DNA of 6,780 nt from Amphritea sp. (GTDB lineage: Bacteria > Pseudomonadota > Gammaproteobacteria > Pseudomonadales > Balneatricaceae): contig JAGPUU010000228.1 in assembly GCA_018067325.1 (NCBI GenBank), positions 1 through 6,780 of the forward strand. The letters are read 5' to 3'. Of this stretch, positions 1 through 6,474 are shown in pieces. The notes beneath the pieces are model-generated. The model made no database searches. It worked only from the letters and a program-made list of their open reading frames with translations, and was not told the DNA's origin. Every line of letters starts with the position of its first letter. Within the stretch, counting starts at the first letter, position 1. Both the position numbers and the translations under genes were made by a program.

Positions 1-1
1 C

Positions 2-1066
2 CATCAGCTGCAGACTATCACTTCGCTCTTGCTGACTAATGGCTTGTCGCTGCATTTCCAACAGCGCCAAACTTGAGTCCGTATAAGCCCCCGCCAATAA
101 AACCCAGTTCCACATAGGCAATGGCTTAGCATATAGCAGCTGATCACTAACCGGAGTACCGTCGGCCTTGTACCAGTCACTGCGAAAAAAACCTTCTGTA
201 CCAACACGATAGGAAACCGCTGCAAGCCGCTCTCTGTCATCTGCTGATTCCAGCAAAGAGGAATGTTTTCCGACTAATCGACTCACCCCTTTTCCTGCGA
301 TGATATGCCCTTTGCTATCCAGCACTGAGATATAACCATCTTCGCCAAACTGAATATTTTGAAGATGCTCAATAATGTCATGCTGCAGGTCGTTCTGAAT
401 TCTAAAAACATAATCCCCCGCGCCAATCATCCAGTTGAAAGGTTCAAAACGAGCGATATAGGTGATTTTATCCTGCATATTTTGCTTATCACCGGGGGGA
501 TACCAACGATAGCGAACATAACCTCTACCTTCATCCGACGCGATCACCTGAGTAAAGCGGCGAACGAAATAATTACCTTTGTCATCTTTAAGGTCTATTA
601 ACGATGTTCCCTCCAATTCCGGTTGAGGCGGTAGAAGCAGACTTTGCCCCTGAGAGTCACCGACAAAATAGTATCCACGCCCATTAAAAAAACGAACGCC
701 GCGCAAAGATTCGAGCATAATTTGTTTTAGTTTGGCCTCTGGAATTATGTTTTTGTTCTGCTGATAAATGCCTTCCATCACCTCTAACGCTTGTAGCACC
801 TCATCCTGAGCCCGCGCCATCAGTACCTGCTCTGCGCGCTGATACTTAGCTTCAGCATAGCCACTGGCTACCAACACTTCACTCTGCAATCTCTGGCTTA
901 TTTGCATTTCAATTGATTGATGAAAGGTATTAAGGCGGGCTTCGCTATGTTGATGACTGATCGTAAAGAAATACGCCAACAATGCGGCTAGAGAGAGAAC
1001 AATCAACGCCATTACCGACCAGAGCGTCCGCATGTGTGATTTATAAAGTTTTTTTGTGAATTCCAT
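2..1066 (-). CDS. Membrane sensor with tandem Cache-type periplasmic domain, 3' end missing (N-terminal 355 residues)
   Basis: The frame stays open from ATG at 1066 to the left edge. The start follows GGAG with a 5-nt spacer. A short basic N-terminus (KKLYKSHMR) precedes one strongly hydrophobic helix at residues 16-35, then a long extracytoplasmic region. Residues about 37-115 look helical. The motif GRGYYFV at 129-135 and FNWMIGAGDYV at 210-220 outline a first Cache-like fold. GEDGYISVLDSKG at 241-253 and WNWVLLAGAY at 319-328 outline a second, so this resembles the dCache_2/Cache_2 families that bind small ligands outside the membrane. The visible part ends just after the second Cache fold, where a second membrane helix and an output domain would be expected. 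That output could be a chemoreceptor, GGDEF/EAL or histidine kinase domain; the sequence does not decide. No ligand can be named. Only a weak -10-like TATAAA (minus, 1116-1111) is seen upstream. Confidence 0.88.
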   Translation of the reverse strand, partial: MEFTKKLYKSHMRTLWSVMALIVLSLAALLAYFFTISHQHSEARLNTFHQSIEMQISQRLQSEVLVASGYAEAKYQRAEQVLMARAQDEVLQALEVMEGIYQQNKNIIPEAKLKQIMLESLRGVRFFNGRGYYFVGDSQGQSLLLPPQPELEGTSLIDLKDDKGNYFVRRFTQVIASDEGRGYVRYRWYPPGDKQNMQDKITYIARFEPFNWMIGAGDYVFRIQNDLQHDIIEHLQNIQFGEDGYISVLDSKGHIIAGKGVSRLVGKHSSLLESADDRERLAAVSYRVGTEGFFRSDWYKADGTPVSDQLLYAKPLPMWNWVLLAGAYTDSSLALLEMQRQAISQQERSDSLQLM

Positions 1067-1184
1067 TCCTGCTCCAGCAAGAAAACAGATCGACTCTAAT
1101 GAAAGAGGCGTTTATATCAGCTTAGTTGGAGTTGAATAGCCTATACAAGGCGGTTCAGGAGTGGACTACTCAAGATGGCATGTT

Positions 1185-1214
1185 TAGAAAGAAAAAGGAC
1201 GGCCAGGGGCCGCC
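1185..1214 (-). terminator. Rho-independent terminator after the aldehyde dehydrogenase
   Basis: Read on the minus strand, GGCGGCC (1214-1208), loop CCT, and GGCCGTC (1204-1198) form a 7-bp GC-rich stem with one G-U pair. A CTTTTTCTTTC tract (1197-1187) follows directly. The G-U pair exists only in minus-strand RNA; the plus strand would have an A-C mismatch there. It lies about 180 nt beyond the stop codon of the aldehyde dehydrogenase, which leaves an unusually long structured 3' UTR, and it separates that gene from the co-oriented Cache sensor. Confidence 0.8.
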
Positions 1215-1379
1215 AAAGAACACCGACAAATCCCGGTACAAAGTGCTATACCAGTTGCGGAATGCAACCAGCCCATGAATAGCTGGTTACGGTGCGAAGT
1301 CTCCAAAACGACGGAAGGAGATTTGCAAACGGGGCAGCATGACTACCCCGGGAATTGCATCAGCTATATCGCTATAGCT
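1187..1379 (-). ncRNA. Hairpin-rich 3' UTR, candidate 3'-derived small RNA (hypothesis)
   Basis: Between the aldehyde dehydrogenase stop and its terminator the minus strand contains successive hairpins. They are AGCTATA-GCGA-TATAGCT (1379-1362, perfect 7 bp with a GNRA-type tetraloop); CGGGGTAG-TCATG-CTGCCCCG (1350-1330, 8 bp with one G-U); TCTCC/GGAGA (1321-1300, 5 bp); AACCAGC/GCTGGTT (1288-1266, 7 bp, 9-nt loop); GTTGC-ATTCC-GCAAC (1268-1254, 5 bp, sharing three bases with the previous stem and so an alternative to it); then the terminator. G-U pairs in two stems favour a minus-strand transcript. I do not recognise a known riboswitch or RNA family, and conservation cannot be judged here. 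It may simply be a stable mRNA tail. Confidence 0.35.
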
Positions 1380-1392
1380 TCAACAGATCGGC

Positions 1393-2913
1393 TTAGAAAA
1401 AACCTAGTGGATTAATATCGTAACTAACCAACAAGTTCTTGGTCTGCTGGTAGTGATCCAACATCATTTTATGAGTCTCACGGCCTACACCAGACTTCTT
1501 GTAACCACCGAACGCTGCGTGTGCAGGATACAGGTGATAACAGTTAGTCCAAACACGACCAGACTGGATTCCACGACCCATACGATAAGAAAGGTTCATA
1601 TCACGGGTCCAGACACCGGCACCCAAACCAAACTCAGTATCGTTCGCGATTTCAAGCGCTTCCGCTTCATCTTTGAAGGTAGTTACTGCCACAACAGGAC
1701 CGAAGATCTCTTCCTGGAAGACGCGCATTTTGTTATGACCTTTCATCAGCGTAGGCTGAACGTAGTAGCCAGAACCAAACTCACCATCGTTTACATGAGC
1801 ATCACCACCGATCAGGAATTCAGCGCCTTCTTCTCTACCGATATCCATATAAGACATGATCTTATCGAATTGCTGCTCAGAAGCCTGAGCACCCACCATA
1901 GTGTCGGTATCCAGTGGATTACCACGCTTGATCTGCTTAGCACGCTCGACAACCTTAGCGATAAACTCATCATATATGCTTTCTTGAATCAGCAAACGAG
2001 AAGGACAGGTACACACCTCACCCTGGTTAAAGAATGCAAGAACAGCACCCTCTACCGCTTTACTAACAAACTCATCTTCCTGATTCATTACGTCAGCAAA
2101 GAAGATGTTGGGTGATTTACCACCCAGCTCTACTGTAGACGGAATGATATTTTCAGCAGCACACTTAAGAATGTGCGAACCTACAGGCGTAGAACCGGTA
2201 AATGCGATCTTCGCGATACGGGTACTGGTCGCCAGTGCTTCACCGGCTTCTTTACCGAAACCGTTAACCACGTTCAGTACACCCGGTGGTAACAGGTCAC
2301 CAATCACTTCCATCAGTTTCAGGATAGATACCGGCGTCTGCTCGGCAGGCTTCAGAACAACACAGTTGCCTGTTACTAGTGCTGGCGCCAGTTTCCAGGC
2401 AGCCATCAGCAATGGAAAGTTCCAAGGAATAATCTGACCCACTACACCTAGTGGCTCATGGAACTGGTAAGAAACAGTATTCTGATCGATATCACCGATT
2501 GAACCTTCCTGAGCACGGATACAACCTGCGTAATAACGGAAGTGGTCAACACAAAGCGGCACGTCAGCGGCCATCGTTTCACGAACCGCTTTACCGTTGT
2601 CCCAAGTTTCGGCAACAGCCAGCAGTTCAAGATTTTGTTCGATGCGATCTGCAATTTTAAGCAGTAAATTAGAGCGTTCGGTTACTGAGGTAGTACCCCA
2701 GGCGTCCTTCGCTGCATGCGCTGCATCTAGCGCCAGATTAATATCTTCTTCTGTTGAACGTGGAATTTCACAAAACACTTCACCGGTTACAGGGGTAACA
2801 TTCTGGAAGTACTGACCTTTAACAGGCGCAACCCACTCACCACCAATATAGTTAGCGTAACGGTCTTTAAAAGAAACAACTGAACCTTCGGTTCCTGGCT
2901 GTGCGTAAATCAT
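1393..2913 (-). CDS. exaC: NAD-dependent (acet)aldehyde dehydrogenase, ExaC/AcoD type
   Basis: This 506-residue protein is full length for the ExaC/AcoD group of the ALDH superfamily, cytoplasmic enzymes that oxidise acetaldehyde and other short aldehydes to carboxylates with NAD+. Visible signatures are PWNFP at 163-167 (Asn165), the cofactor lysine in LKPAEQTP (Lys188), the nucleotide-binding loop FTGSTPVG at 238-245, the general base in VELGGKSPN (Glu262), the catalytic cysteine in [13 protein letters not shown] (Cys301, the first Cys of CTC) and EEIFGPV at 401-407. The C-terminal NPLGFF matches what I recall of Pseudomonas ExaC, which works in ethanol oxidation. No alcohol dehydrogenase or PQQ gene is in view, so the substrate is inferred. 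GAGG lies 8 nt before the ATG. The gene is divergent from the Aer-like receptor and has its own terminator, so it is probably monocistronic. Neighbouring names such as acoD or aldB for the same family are possible. Confidence 0.96.
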   Translation of the reverse strand: MIYAQPGTEGSVVSFKDRYANYIGGEWVAPVKGQYFQNVTPVTGEVFCEIPRSTEEDINLALDAAHAAKDAWGTTSVTERSNLLLKIADRIEQNLELLAVAETWDNGKAVRETMAADVPLCVDHFRYYAGCIRAQEGSIGDIDQNTVSYQFHEPLGVVGQIIPWNFPLLMAAWKLAPALVTGNCVVLKPAEQTPVSILKLMEVIGDLLPPGVLNVVNGFGKEAGEALATSTRIAKIAFTGSTPVGSHILKCAAENIIPSTVELGGKSPNIFFADVMNQEDEFVSKAVEGAVLAFFNQGEVCTCPSRLLIQESIYDEFIAKVVERAKQIKRGNPLDTDTMVGAQASEQQFDKIMSYMDIGREEGAEFLIGGDAHVNDGEFGSGYYVQPTLMKGHNKMRVFQEEIFGPVVAVTTFKDEAEALEIANDTEFGLGAGVWTRDMNLSYRMGRGIQSGRVWTNCYHLYPAHAAFGGYKKSGVGRETHKMMLDHYQQTKNLLVSYDINPLGFF

Positions 2914-3131
2914 TTTCTAAGCCTCTTTTTTGTTATACAGCGCACTTCGCGGTGCTGTTTTGAGTACCTCTTAATAGTAGTCAGTAGACCCGATACCCAG
3001 CTATGCTCCCTTGGCACTGAAAAATTAGTTATTTAGTAGTAATTCCTGAGCTGAAGCACAGAGTTCCCACCCAAACTGAGCACCTTTTCATAAGCAATTG
3101 CAGAAGAACAAAGCTATATTCACATCATCGA

Positions 3132-3154
3132 CTTAAAGCCATATCAGGCTTAAG
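3132..3154. repeat. Imperfect inverted repeat CTTAA(A)GCC-ATATCA-GGCTTAAG
   Basis: Arms CTTAAAGCC (3132-3140) and GGCTTAAG (3147-3154) pair over 8 bp with a single bulged A and a 6-nt loop. It lies 60-80 bases upstream of the Aer-like receptor and about 220-240 bases upstream of the aldehyde dehydrogenase. It could be a regulator binding site or part of an untranslated leader. No T-tract follows on either strand, so it is not a terminator. Confidence 0.4.
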
Positions 3155-3161
3155 ACAACAA
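3134..3161 (+). promoter_or_regulatory. Possible sigma-28 (FliA) promoter for the Aer-like receptor
   Basis: TAAAG at 3134-3138 is followed, after TAAA and 16 nt, by GACAACAA (3154-3161). This matches 5 of 8 positions of the flagellar -10 consensus GCCGATAA, at a spacing one longer than the usual 15. Chemoreceptor genes are often read by this sigma factor, which makes the weak match worth noting. The start codon would lie about 45 nt downstream of the expected transcription start. Confidence 0.22.
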
Positions 3162-3214
3162 CCAGTGTCAGTGAGTCAGGATATGAGCATCTAACGGCTC
3201 AGTAAGAGGAAATA

Positions 3215-4777
3215 ATGTCTACATACCAGAAGCAGAATGAACAGCTTGTCCCAGAAGGATGCCGTTTAATTTCTACAACAACTCTCACTGGATGTATTAC
3301 CTACGCTAATAAAAACTTCATTGATATCGCCGGTTACAGTAACGATGAACTTGTCGGCCAGAACCATAATATTGTCCGACACCCTGACATGCCTGCAGCA
3401 GCCTTTGAAGACCTGTGGAAGAACCTTAAGGTTGATGAGCCCTGGTTAGGGGCTGTAAAGAACCGCTGTAAGAATGGTGACTTCTACTGGGTATTAGCCT
3501 ATGTCACGCCACTGTACGATGAAGCCGGGAAAAAGGTAGGCTATCAGTCGGTCCGCACAAGGCTTCCCGATGAGATCAAAGAGTCCGCTCAACGACTCTA
3601 CGATCAGGTTAATACCAAGCCTAAACGGGTATCGTTTTCACGGGTACAGCTTAGTAATAGAATTGTAGCCTCTGCTTTCTGCGGCCTGCTCGGCGTTACG
3701 CTAGTAAATGTCGCCCCACTGGACAACGCTTTGAAGCTTATTCTGTCCAGCTTGATGACTGTTTCGTTTACCGGGCTTATCTACTGGCTGCTATCGCCAC
3801 TGAGCAACCGTTCAACGCAAGCACTCAAGATTTTTAACAACCCAATTGCACAAAAGGCGTTAACCGGTCGAATGGATGAGATTGGAACTTTCCAATTATC
3901 AAACCTGGTGCTTGAAGCACGCTTACGAACAGTCACCGGACGTGTTGAAGACGCTATAGCAACGGTGAGAAGCGTAATGGGAGTGACTCACCAAAGCCTG
4001 GACCAGACAACCTCAGGCATTGAACAGCAGAATCTTGAAAGCGATATGCTTGCATCAGTCAGCACCGAGATGGCCTCATCATCCCACCATGTGGCAGAAA
4101 ACACTTCGCGAACCTCTGAAGTCACACATCAGGCAGCTCAGGATGCACTGATCGGTCGTACTTCAGTTAATGACATGATGAAGACAATAGAGCTCCTGGT
4201 GGTGGAAGTAGCCCAGGCTGCTGAGTTATCAGATCAGCTGCACAGCCAAACCGAAGAGATCGGCAACATTACCACCATGATCAACGACATTGCCGATCAA
4301 ACCAATCTACTGGCACTGAATGCTGCTATCGAAGCTGCCCGGGCCGGTGACAATGGCCGCGGATTTGCCGTCGTCGCCGACGAGGTTCGGACCCTTGCAA
4401 CCCGAACTCAGGAAGCCACTAACCAGATTAAAACCAGCATCGACGCTATTCAACATCAGGTCGAACAAACCGCCAGCAGCATGAATAAAACCCATACTCA
4501 GGCAAAAGAAAGCATTAGCCGTGCGGAAACGGCAGGCCAGGCCTTTGACCAGCTAAGCCAGTCACTGGATCTCATATCTCAACAAAGCCAGCAGATAGCG
4601 GTATCTGCAGAAGAACAGAGCGGCACCGCTGAAAGTCTGAGCCGCAGTGTCATTTCAATCCGTGACATTTCCGACAGCAATAAGGAATCCATTGCCCGAA
4701 CAAACAGTGCCACGGATAAACTCGAGAAGCTGGTGACCGATCTGTCTCAAATTGTGAACCGCACACTTAAACGCTAA
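3215..4777 (+). CDS. aer: Aer-like energy-taxis receptor (PAS plus methyl-accepting signalling domain)
   Basis: This 520-residue protein is built like Aer, the inner-membrane redox receptor that signals to CheA/CheW. The N-terminal PAS domain, about residues 17-115, carries the Aer hallmark NIVRHPDMP (52-60), then EPW (75-77) and KNGDFYW (86-92), which belong to the FAD-binding PAS family. Two hydrophobic helices at 150-167 and 172-193, joined by a short loop, form the membrane hairpin, so there is no periplasmic sensor. A HAMP-like linker follows, recognisable mainly by DEIG at 221-224. The signalling tip at 359-397 ([20 protein letters not shown] and [15 protein letters not shown]) is fully conserved. 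The protein ends in NRTLKR with no CheR-docking pentapeptide, as is usual for Aer. AGAGGA precedes the start at good spacing. FAD binding is inferred from the motif; a different PAS cofactor is possible. Confidence 0.93.
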   Translation: MSTYQKQNEQLVPEGCRLISTTTLTGCITYANKNFIDIAGYSNDELVGQNHNIVRHPDMPAAAFEDLWKNLKVDEPWLGAVKNRCKNGDFYWVLAYVTPLYDEAGKKVGYQSVRTRLPDEIKESAQRLYDQVNTKPKRVSFSRVQLSNRIVASAFCGLLGVTLVNVAPLDNALKLILSSLMTVSFTGLIYWLLSPLSNRSTQALKIFNNPIAQKALTGRMDEIGTFQLSNLVLEARLRTVTGRVEDAIATVRSVMGVTHQSLDQTTSGIEQQNLESDMLASVSTEMASSSHHVAENTSRTSEVTHQAAQDALIGRTSVNDMMKTIELLVVEVAQAAELSDQLHSQTEEIGNITTMINDIADQTNLLALNAAIEAARAGDNGRGFAVVADEVRTLATRTQEATNQIKTSIDAIQHQVEQTASSMNKTHTQAKESISRAETAGQAFDQLSQSLDLISQQSQQIAVSAEEQSGTAESLSRSVISIRDISDSNKESIARTNSATDKLEKLVTDLSQIVNRTLKR

Positions 4778-4792
4778 GCGGCTTTCCGGGAA

Positions 4793-4808
4793 ACTGATAG
4801 CGATCAGT
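4793..4808. terminator. Hairpin between convergent aer-like and argO-like genes, possible weak terminator
   Basis: ACTGAT-AGCG-ATCAGT is a perfect 6-bp stem placed in the 49-bp gap between the two converging stop codons. A second short pairing, GTGTA (4812-4816) with TACAC (4829-4833), runs into the next gene. Neither strand shows a T-tract after the stem, so intrinsic termination is doubtful. Position is the main argument. Confidence 0.3.
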
Positions 4809-4826
4809 CAGGTGTAATAAGTCGCT

Positions 4827-5450
4827 CTACACCAGATTGTCGCTAAGCAGTAACCCGGCAAGTGTCCACATCATCAGGCAAACAAATCCATCCAATACAC
4901 GCCAACTGACTGGCCGGCGAAACAGCGGGGCCAGCCAGCGGGCACCTAAGCTGAGTGAAAAGAACCAGATAAAAGAAAACAGCGCCGCTCCAGCCCCAAA
5001 CCAGTAACGATCATATTCTGGGTATTGCCCCCCTATTCCACCGAGTAAAACCACCGTATCCAGATACACGTGGGGGTTCAGTAAACTCAACGCCAGCGTA
5101 GTCAATAATGCTGAACGGAGGCCAGAAAACTGATTCTCAGACAGATCAAGGACTTCATCACGAAGTGCCGACCTAAGCGCATTCGCACCATACCAAAACA
5201 GAAACAGAGCTCCGCCCCAGGTGATTAGTTGAAGTATCACCTCCGATTGCCCGATCAGCACTCCCATGCCGGCAATACCCAATGTAATAAGCACAGCATC
5301 GATCGAGCTACACAAAGCTGCTATAGGCCAGTGATGCTCACGTCTGACGCCCTGGCTCAATACAAATGCGTTTTGAGCACCTATCGCAATAATAAGTCCG
5401 GCACTGGTCGCTAATCCGGTAAAGAACGGTGTAGGTAAAGAAAACAACAT
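4827..5450 (-). CDS. argO: LysE/ArgO-family basic amino acid exporter
   Basis: This is a 207-residue inner-membrane protein, close to the length of E. coli ArgO (about 211). It should export arginine, and perhaps lysine or canavanine-like analogues, using the membrane potential. Family signatures are GAQNAFVLSQG at 24-34 in the first helix and SLLNPHVYLDT at 122-132. Hydrophobic segments fall near 9-30, 43-65, 71-90, 112-138, 147-168 and 186-203, giving the six-helix LysE pattern. The start follows AAGAG with a 5-nt spacer. The divergent neighbour is an ArgP-type regulator, the known activator of argO in E. coli and of lysE (as LysG) in Corynebacterium, which strongly supports the assignment. 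Arginine versus lysine preference cannot be read from the sequence. Confidence 0.93.
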   Translation of the reverse strand: MLFSLPTPFFTGLATSAGLIIAIGAQNAFVLSQGVRREHHWPIAALCSSIDAVLITLGIAGMGVLIGQSEVILQLITWGGALFLFWYGANALRSALRDEVLDLSENQFSGLRSALLTTLALSLLNPHVYLDTVVLLGGIGGQYPEYDRYWFGAGAALFSFIWFFSLSLGARWLAPLFRRPVSWRVLDGFVCLMMWTLAGLLLSDNLV

Positions 5451-5468
5451 AGAGACTCTTTTTTCACA

Positions 5469-5497
5469 TTTATAAACAAGTGATAACAGCTTAATAA
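5469..5497 (-). promoter_or_regulatory. Candidate promoter of the argO-like gene
   Basis: On the minus strand TTATTA (5497-5492) and TATAAA (5474-5469) are separated by 17 nt. The -10 matches 5 of 6 consensus positions and the -35 only 3 of 6, as expected for an activator-dependent promoter. The predicted transcript would start near 5462, about 12 nt before the start codon. The operator candidates begin 4 bp upstream of the -35. Confidence 0.45.
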
Positions 5498-5501
5498 GTC
5501 G

Positions 5502-5521
5502 ACTAACGTTAGTAAAACTAA
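5502..5521. promoter_or_regulatory. LysR-type operator candidate 1 (three half-sites)
   Basis: Three half-sites, ACTAA (5502-5506), TTAGT (5509-5513) and ACTAA (5517-5521), form two overlapping palindromes. ACTAACGTTAGT is a perfect 12-bp dyad, and TTAGTAAAACTAA is a 13-bp T-N11-A dyad of the kind bound by LysR-family regulators. The site sits directly upstream of the candidate argO -35, the place expected for activation by ArgP. Confidence 0.55.
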
Positions 5522-5537
5522 TAATATTTATATTTCA

Positions 5538-5552
5538 TTAGCAAAACTAATA
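5538..5552. promoter_or_regulatory. LysR-type operator candidate 2, next to the regulator start
   Basis: TTAGCAAAACTAATA matches TTAGTAAAACTAATA at 5509-5523 in 14 of 15 bases, 29 bp away. It contains the same T-N11-A dyad (5538-5550). It ends 9 bp before the regulator start codon at 5562, adjoining its weak ribosome binding site. Binding here could repress the regulator's own gene while helping occupy site 1. Confidence 0.5.
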
Positions 5553-5561
5553 TGGTGTGCC

Positions 5562-6464
5562 ATGCTGGATTATCGTCAACTTCAGGCTCTAGCCACAGTA
5601 ATGGAGGAACAAAGTTTTGATCGTGCAGCTAAACGACTATTTCTGACTCAATCTGCTATTTCTCAACGCATTAAACAGCTTGAAGAAACAACCGGACAGC
5701 TTTTATTAATACGCAGCCAGCCCCTACAACTGACGTCCGTTGGGCAAAAACTTCTGCGGCATTATCATCAGGTCAGTCTGCTCCAGAACGAGCTGCTAAA
5801 CAGCCTCTACGATGCCCGTGAACAAGGGTTTAGCAGACTTACTATCGGTCTCAACGCTGATTCTCTTGCTACCTGGTTTATGGAGGCGATGCAGCCATTA
5901 TTTGAAAAAAGCCCGATACTGTTAGACCTTAGGGTCGATGATCAGGACCAGACTCATCAACTGTTGCGACAAGGCGATGTTTTAGGCTGTATCAGTGCAA
6001 GCAGTAAACCGCTACAAGGGGGCAACGCTGTACCACTAGGTATCAGCCGCTATCTTGCTTTAGCCAGCCCAGAATATATTGATCGCTACTTCCCTACGGG
6101 CGTAACCGCTGAAACACTGTCGAATGCACCTGCTGTAGAGTACAACGAGAAAGATGACCTTCAGGACACCTTCATCAGTAAGTTTTTCCCAGGTATTCAG
6201 GACTATCAGCGTCATCGGGTTCCGTCGTCTGAAGCCTTTACCGAACTGATACGACGAGGATTTGCCTGGGGAATGGTGCCTGATCTTCAGATGAAAGCTC
6301 AAATTGAAAGCGGACAGGTAAAAGAGATTGCGGCCGGTAAGAGCCTCGAAGTGCCTCTTTATTGGCACAGTTGGAATTTATCCACTGAACTTGGCCAGCA
6401 ACTCAAACAACAACTCGTGAAGTACTGCCATACACAGTTGGAGCAACCGGAAATTCAGTGCTGA
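5562..6464 (+). CDS. argP: LysR-family regulator ArgP/LysG, activator of the divergent exporter
   Basis: This 300-residue protein is full length for ArgP (E. coli 297). The winged helix-turn-helix occupies about residues 3-60, with the recognition region SFDRAAKRLFLTQSAISQRI at 18-37. A linker helix follows, then the effector-binding domain. Family signatures are NADSLATW at 98-105, RQGDVLGCIS at 136-145 and PSSEAF at 221-226, close to the ArgP sequence as I recall it. ArgP binds arginine or lysine and controls export and biosynthesis genes. Here the divergent exporter and the repeated dyads between them point to direct local control. The chosen ATG has only a weak GGTG ribosome binding site 4 nt upstream. 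The earlier ATG at 5552 is out of frame, and the GTGs between are out of frame too. The gene ends 10 bp from a converging GGDEF gene. Confidence 0.94.
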   Translation: MLDYRQLQALATVMEEQSFDRAAKRLFLTQSAISQRIKQLEETTGQLLLIRSQPLQLTSVGQKLLRHYHQVSLLQNELLNSLYDAREQGFSRLTIGLNADSLATWFMEAMQPLFEKSPILLDLRVDDQDQTHQLLRQGDVLGCISASSKPLQGGNAVPLGISRYLALASPEYIDRYFPTGVTAETLSNAPAVEYNEKDDLQDTFISKFFPGIQDYQRHRVPSSEAFTELIRRGFAWGMVPDLQMKAQIESGQVKEIAAGKSLEVPLYWHSWNLSTELGQQLKQQLVKYCHTQLEQPEIQC

Positions 6465-6474
6465 CTAAGTAACT

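Larger units (their letters stand above)
1067..1392. other. Intergenic region: 3' UTR of the aldehyde dehydrogenase plus promoter side of the Cache sensor
   Basis: No convincing gene lies in these 326 bases. The half nearer the aldehyde dehydrogenase (about 1185-1392) holds a run of hairpins ending in a minus-strand terminator, listed separately. The half nearer the Cache sensor (1067-1184) should carry its promoter and ribosome binding site. Only a weak -10-like TATAAA on the minus strand at 1116-1111 can be pointed to, with no matching -35 at normal spacing. Two very small plus-strand reading frames (1180-1278 and 1275-1415) overlap by ATGA, but they lack good ribosome binding sites and are not called as genes. 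Confidence 0.7.
2914..3214. promoter_or_regulatory. Divergent intergenic region between aldehyde dehydrogenase and Aer-like receptor
   Basis: These 301 bases must hold promoters for both flanking genes. Visible items are the two ribosome binding sites (minus GAGG 8 nt before 2913; plus AGAGGA with GAGG 5 nt before 3215) and an imperfect inverted repeat at 3132-3154. A weak hairpin, CAGCGC against GGTGCTG-side bases, lies at 2938-2957. No strong sigma-70 promoter was found for the aldehyde dehydrogenase. A TGGCAC at 3012-3017 lacks the TTGC half of a sigma-54 site. No plausible small gene is present; the longest short frame seen on the minus strand is about 20 codons. Confidence 0.6.

Noticed and set aside
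4..240. 78-codon minus-strand frame at the left edge, and the plus-strand frame at 359-601
   Set aside because: Both are in other frames of the Cache sensor, whose own frame is open across the whole stretch and carries clear domain motifs.
1254..1288. tRNA-like or integron attC-like appearance of the paired GTTGC/GCAAC and AACCAGC/GCTGGTT elements
   Set aside because: No T-loop TTCRA signature, anticodon arm or acceptor stem can be built, and no attC core sites (RYYYAAC with GTTRRRY) or integrase are present.
1180..1415. Two tiny plus-strand frames (32 and 46 codons) overlapping by ATGA, suggesting a coupled small-protein pair
   Set aside because: Neither has a good ribosome binding site. 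The first is largely encoded by the terminator stem and T-tract complement of the opposite strand, and the second runs into the 3' end of the aldehyde dehydrogenase. RNA structure explains the region better.
1453..2115. 220-codon plus-strand reading frame inside the aldehyde dehydrogenase
   Set aside because: It lies antisense to a fully conserved enzyme, has no recognisable domain, and is explained by codon bias of the real gene. The same holds for the other frames at 2105-2437, 2451-2660 and 2597-2815.
3012..3026. Possible sigma-54 promoter (TGGCAC)
   Set aside because: The required TTGC element is absent at the correct spacing; the bases there are AATT.
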